From Streptomyces sp. NBC_00820 (GTDB lineage: Bacteria > Actinomycetota > Actinomycetes > Streptomycetales > Streptomycetaceae), in assembly GCF_036347055.1 (NCBI RefSeq), contig NZ_CP108882.1:4754501-4818500 (forward strand): a stretch of DNA of 64,000 bases. The letters run 5' to 3'. The notes below the pieces were generated by a model, which saw only the letters and a program-made list of their open reading frames with translations, was not told where the DNA came from and searched no databases. Position 1 is the first letter of the stretch. The number at the start of each line of letters is the position of its first letter. This document shows positions 63,775-64,000 of this stretch, piece by piece. Position numbers and translations under genes: made by a program.

Positions 63775-64000
63775 GGGGACGTGTGTGCATCATCCCTCTG
63801 TTTCTTGCCGCGACAGTGGCCTCGTGTGCTCCTCCGGCACACAATAAAGTCCCGGATGCAATCTGCGGAACACGCATTGACCCCGCAGTCACTCGCCTGC
63901 TTGTTGCGCCGACCGATAACTTGCATGAGTACGACCAAGTTAATCGAGTGCAAGCAGTCACAGCGCCCTGTTCGGTTCTATCAGGAAATGACGTGCTCCT
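63771..64000 (+). CDS. Low-G+C lipoprotein, cut by window end
   Basis: Open from GTG at 63771 to the end of the window with no stop, so only the first 76 residues are seen. It has a short signal peptide with the lipobox LAATVASC at residues ~13-20, so Cys20 would be lipidated. The stop of the previous gene is in its start (GTGA), so the two are co-translated. Like the end of the previous gene, the DNA is only ~50 percent G+C. No family was recognised from this fragment. Confidence 0.65.
   Translation, partial: MRGRVCIIPLFLAATVASCAPPAHNKVPDAICGTRIDPAVTRLLVAPTDNLHEYDQVNRVQAVTAPCSVLSGNDVL

Overview
The window is high-G+C actinobacterial chromosome and almost certainly Streptomyces. Third codon positions are nearly all G or C, GTG starts and GTGA/ATGA overlaps are common, and rpoB starts with TTG. 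Recalled family knowledge places the gene order (kor, two-component genes, second nuo cluster, htpX, murB, secE-nusG-rplKA, rplJL, rpoBC, rpsLG-fusA-tuf) in the conserved core around SCO458x-SCO466x of S. coelicolor. No phage, IS element, rRNA operon or CRISPR array was seen. The right end (about 63.3-64 kb) has clearly lower G+C and looks like a recent or mosaic insertion.

Region 1 (1-10 kb): a HAD phosphatase tail; a secreted transglycosylase under a c-di-AMP (ydaO-type) riboswitch, with an unusual 19-bp tandem repeat at its stop codon; a long-chain polyprenyl diphosphate synthase (menaquinone side chain); a LolA-like secreted protein with an ABC exporter pair; a flavin reductase with a well-formed promoter/operator; a helical-repeat protein; a RarD permease.

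Region 2 (10-28 kb): a respiratory block. korAB encode 2-oxoacid:ferredoxin oxidoreductase. Next come a NarL-type response regulator and two near-duplicate histidine kinases. Then a translationally coupled second complex I operon, nuoA-B-C-H-I-J-K-L-M-N, has no nuoD, E, F or G. The arrangement suggests a ferredoxin-fed, proton-pumping quinone reductase that borrows NuoD from elsewhere.

Region 3 (28-41.3 kb): htpX, small membrane proteins, YajQ, four tRNAs (Tyr, Thr, Met, Trp), a lamin-tail secreted protein, an NAD(P)-binding protein, an amidohydrolase that has apparently lost catalytic residues, rpmG, a HadA/HadB-type dehydratase pair, murB, adenosine deaminase and aspartate aminotransferase.

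Region 4 (41.4-61.2 kb): the transcription/translation core: secE, nusG, rplK, rplA, a lipoprotein gene, rplJ, rplL, rpoB, rpoC, a DUF1707-like membrane protein, rpsL, rpsG, fusA, tuf. Many terminators and leader hairpins can be read directly, including an attenuator-like structure before rplJ.

Region 5 (61.3-64 kb): a small helical protein, a 689-residue protein of a Streptomyces-type family with a compositional break in its C-terminus, and a coupled lipoprotein cut off by the window end.
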